Assembly: GCF_037039395.1 (NCBI RefSeq)
Contig: NZ_CP146242.1
Coordinates: 2,925,001 to 2,989,000, forward strand
Length of the DNA: 64,000 nt
Source: Agrobacterium vitis
GTDB taxonomy: Bacteria; Pseudomonadota; Alphaproteobacteria; Rhizobiales; Rhizobiaceae
Direction of reading: 5' to 3'
Under the pieces are notes generated by a model. The model made no database searches and was not told the DNA's origin. It saw only the letters and a list, made by a program, of their open reading frames with translations. The translations under genes were made by a program, and so were the position numbers. This document shows, in pieces, positions 62,141 to 64,000 of this stretch (positions within the stretch are counted from its first letter, which is position 1; each line of letters opens with the position of its first letter).

Positions 62141-63406
62141 ATGAGTGGGCATTCCAGTTACCAGCCTTCGAGCGGGCTGACACGGTGGATCGATCAGCGG
62201 CTACCCTTGCCGCGCTTGGTCTATGATAGTTTCATTGCTTTTCCCGTACCGCGCAATCTGAACTACGCCTATACATTCGGCGCCATGCTGGCCGTGATGC
62301 TGGTCGTGCAGATCCTGACTGGCGTCGTGCTGGCCATGCATTATACCGCTGAAACCACTGTTGCTTTCAACTCCGTCGAAAAGATCATGCGCGACGTCAA
62401 CCATGGCTGGCTGCTGCGCTATATGCATGCCAATGGCGCGTCCTTCTTCTTCATCGCCGTCTACCTGCATATCGCCCGCGGTCTTTACTATGGGTCCTAC
62501 AAGGCGCCACGCGAAATCCTTTGGATTCTCGGTGTGGTGATCTTCCTGCTGATGATGGCGACTGCCTTCATGGGCTACGTTCTGCCCTGGGGCCAGATGT
62601 CCTTCTGGGGTGCGACTGTTATCACCGGCTTCTTCTCGGCCTTCCCTTGGGTGGGTGAGTGGATACAGACCTTCCTGCTTGGCGGCTTCGCCGTTGACCA
62701 GCCGACGTTGAACCGCTTCTTCTCACTGCATTACCTGCTGCCCTTCATGATCGCAGGCGTGGTTATCCTGCATATCTGGGCACTGCATGTCACCGGGCAG
62801 ACCAATCCTACCGGGGTTGAGGTGAAGTCAAAGACCGACACCGTGCCGTTCACGCCCTATGCGACGCTGAAGGACGCCTTCGGCGTGTCGATCTTCCTGA
62901 TCGCCTATGCCTGGTTCATCTTCTACATGCCGAACTTCCTCGGCCATCCCGACAACTACATCATGGCCGATCCGTTGAAGACCCCGGCGCATATCGTGCC
63001 TGAATGGTACTTCCTGCCGTTCTACGCCATGCTGCGTGCCATTACCTTCAACGTGCTGTTCATCGATTCCAAGCTGGGTGGCGTGTTGGTGATGTTCGGG
63101 GCGATCATCGTCTTGTTCTTCCTGCCTTGGCTGGATACGTCCAAGGTGCGTTCCGCCGTTTACCGTCCCTGGTACAAGCTGTTCTTCTGGATCTTTGTCG
63201 CCGATTGCATTTTGCTGGGTTGGCTCGGTTCACGTCAGCCGACGGATACATTCACCACCATGGCACAGTTCGGGACGCTGTATTATTTCGGCTTTTTCCT
63301 GGTGATCATGCCGCTGCTCGGTCTGCTGGAAACGCCAAGGCGCGTGCCGAACTCCATTACCGAGGCTGTTCTGGCCAAAGCCGGCAAAACCGAAGCGCAT
63401 GTCTGA
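62141..63406 (+). CDS. petB: Cytochrome b of the bc1 complex
   Basis: Membrane subunit with two b-type hemes and the Qo/Qi sites, 421 residues. Heme-ligating His pairs are in the helices around [28 protein letters not shown] and [29 protein letters not shown]. The PEWYFLP motif (about residues 286-292, with catalytic Glu) is intact. Start ATG 62141 has GGGGGAGAG upstream. In contrast to the fused cytochrome b/c1 of Bradyrhizobium, this one ends without a c1 domain. Confidence 0.97.
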   Translation: MSGHSSYQPSSGLTRWIDQRLPLPRLVYDSFIAFPVPRNLNYAYTFGAMLAVMLVVQILTGVVLAMHYTAETTVAFNSVEKIMRDVNHGWLLRYMHANGASFFFIAVYLHIARGLYYGSYKAPREILWILGVVIFLLMMATAFMGYVLPWGQMSFWGATVITGFFSAFPWVGEWIQTFLLGGFAVDQPTLNRFFSLHYLLPFMIAGVVILHIWALHVTGQTNPTGVEVKSKTDTVPFTPYATLKDAFGVSIFLIAYAWFIFYMPNFLGHPDNYIMADPLKTPAHIVPEWYFLPFYAMLRAITFNVLFIDSKLGGVLVMFGAIIVLFFLPWLDTSKVRSAVYRPWYKLFFWIFVADCILLGWLGSRQPTDTFTTMAQFGTLYYFGFFLVIMPLLGLLETPRRVPNSITEAVLAKAGKTEAHV

Positions 63407-63431
63407 GACAGGCAGGGAGAGGATAAACTCA

Positions 63432-64000
63432 ATGAAGAAGCTTGCCACAAGCCTCCTGTCGCTGGCATTCGCCACCGGTCTCGGCTTTTCCGCAGCGCTT
63501 GCGCAGGAACATGCGGAAGGCGAAACGCCCCATTACCCCATTCATAAGCCAGCCCCGGTGGAATGGAGTTTTTCCGGGCCTTTCGGTAAATATGACAAGG
63601 GACAATTGCAGCGCGGACTGAAGATCTACAAGGAAGTCTGTTCCGCCTGCCATTCCATGAACCTGGTTTCCTTCCGCACGCTGGAAGGCCTTGGCTATTC
63701 GGAAGCGCAGGTGAAGACCTTTGCCGCCGAATACGAAGTGCAGGACGGGCCGAACGCGTCAGGCGAAATGTATACCCGCAAGGCCGTGCCTTCGGATCAT
63801 TTCCCGTCGCCCTTCCCCAACCATGAAGCCGCCGCTGCCGCCAATAATGGCGCCGCACCACCGGACATGTCGCTGCTGGCCAAGGCACGCGGCATCGAGC
63901 GTGGTTTCCCGACCTTCATCTTTGATATCTTCACGCAATATCAGGAGGGCGGGCCGGATTATATCCACGCGCTGCTGACCGGCTATCAGGACCCGCCAGC
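63432..64000 (+). CDS. petC: Cytochrome c1, cut by the window edge
   Basis: Heme-containing subunit that accepts electrons from the Rieske protein. A signal peptide (MKKLATSLLSLAFATGLGFS) is followed by the single CXXCH heme motif, VCSACHSMNL, near residue 74. 189 codons are seen before the right edge; the C-terminal membrane anchor is missing. ATG 63432 lies 25 bases after petB, with no obvious terminator between, completing petABC. Confidence 0.94.
   Translation, partial: MKKLATSLLSLAFATGLGFSAALAQEHAEGETPHYPIHKPAPVEWSFSGPFGKYDKGQLQRGLKIYKEVCSACHSMNLVSFRTLEGLGYSEAQVKTFAAEYEVQDGPNASGEMYTRKAVPSDHFPSPFPNHEAAAAANNGAAPPDMSLLAKARGIERGFPTFIFDIFTQYQEGGPDYIHALLTGYQDPP

Noticed and set aside
1..64000. 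tRNA, rRNA, CRISPR array, prophage or integrase
   Set aside because: I looked for cloverleaf-like arms with a CCA end, regular direct repeats with spacers, and integrase/transposase motifs and saw none that convinced me; a tool search could still find a diverged copy.

Overview
The window is chromosomal DNA from an alphaproteobacterium of the Rhizobiaceae, most likely an Agrobacterium/Allorhizobium-type organism. Evidence: a fused anthranilate synthase TrpE(G) with a tryptophan-rich leader, a choXW choline transporter with the ChoX aromatic-box residues, a separate petA-petB-petC bc1 operon, a RirA-type iron box, DUF2076, DUF2333 and DUF1285 genes, and rhizobial palindromic repeats. Most of the window is GC-rich. 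Stretches near 4.3-6.3 kb (LuxR/PAS genes) and 21.6-23.6 kb (genes beside vgrG) look poorer in GC by eye.

Layout. 0-2 kb: choline ABC transporter choX-choW (choW cut by the left edge). 2.3-4.3 kb: thymidine kinase and a DUF2333 membrane protein. 4.3-5.5 kb: a LuxR-type regulator with a PAS-fold protein. 6.3-10.4 kb: formate-THF ligase and a TonB-dependent receptor behind an iron box. 10.4-14.9 kb: extensin-like protein, SelO, HupE/UreJ, DUF2076. 15-20.4 kb: repeats, queF, a cation-efflux protein, a GNAT, and trpE(G) with its complete attenuator and leader. 20.4-25.8 kb: a Stf0 sulfotransferase and a type VI secretion island (vgrG, two unrecognised genes, PAAR). 26-31.1 kb: YkgJ protein, saccharopine dehydrogenase-like protein with a divergent Lrp regulator, a BrnT/BrnA module, and leuA with a leucine-rich leader peptide. 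31.1-38.6 kb: BenE transporter, ClpP paralogue, phosphoesterase, Nudix, GST, metallo-hydrolase and several GNATs. 38.6-46 kb: MoxR, DUF58 and two large BatA/DUF4159-type membrane proteins plus a coupled HXXEE protein. 46-48.7 kb: DUF1285, Nudix and CCA-adding enzyme in one overlapping operon. 48.7-54.5 kb: small proteins, hemF, a flagellin, a lipase-fold protein and trmL. 54.9-59.5 kb: two paralogous ABC exporters flanking a divergent aminoglycoside 6'-acetyltransferase-like gene. 59.5-64 kb: an endonuclease/phosphatase-family protein and petABC (petC cut by the right edge).

The most interesting items are the vgrG-linked candidate effector/immunity pair, the leucine-codon leader upstream of leuA, the leaderless trpL promoter and attenuator, a family of two-hairpin palindromic elements (one of which encodes the last 13 residues of a protein), and a solo LuxR/PAS operon. 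No tRNA, rRNA, CRISPR array, integrase or transposase gene was seen.
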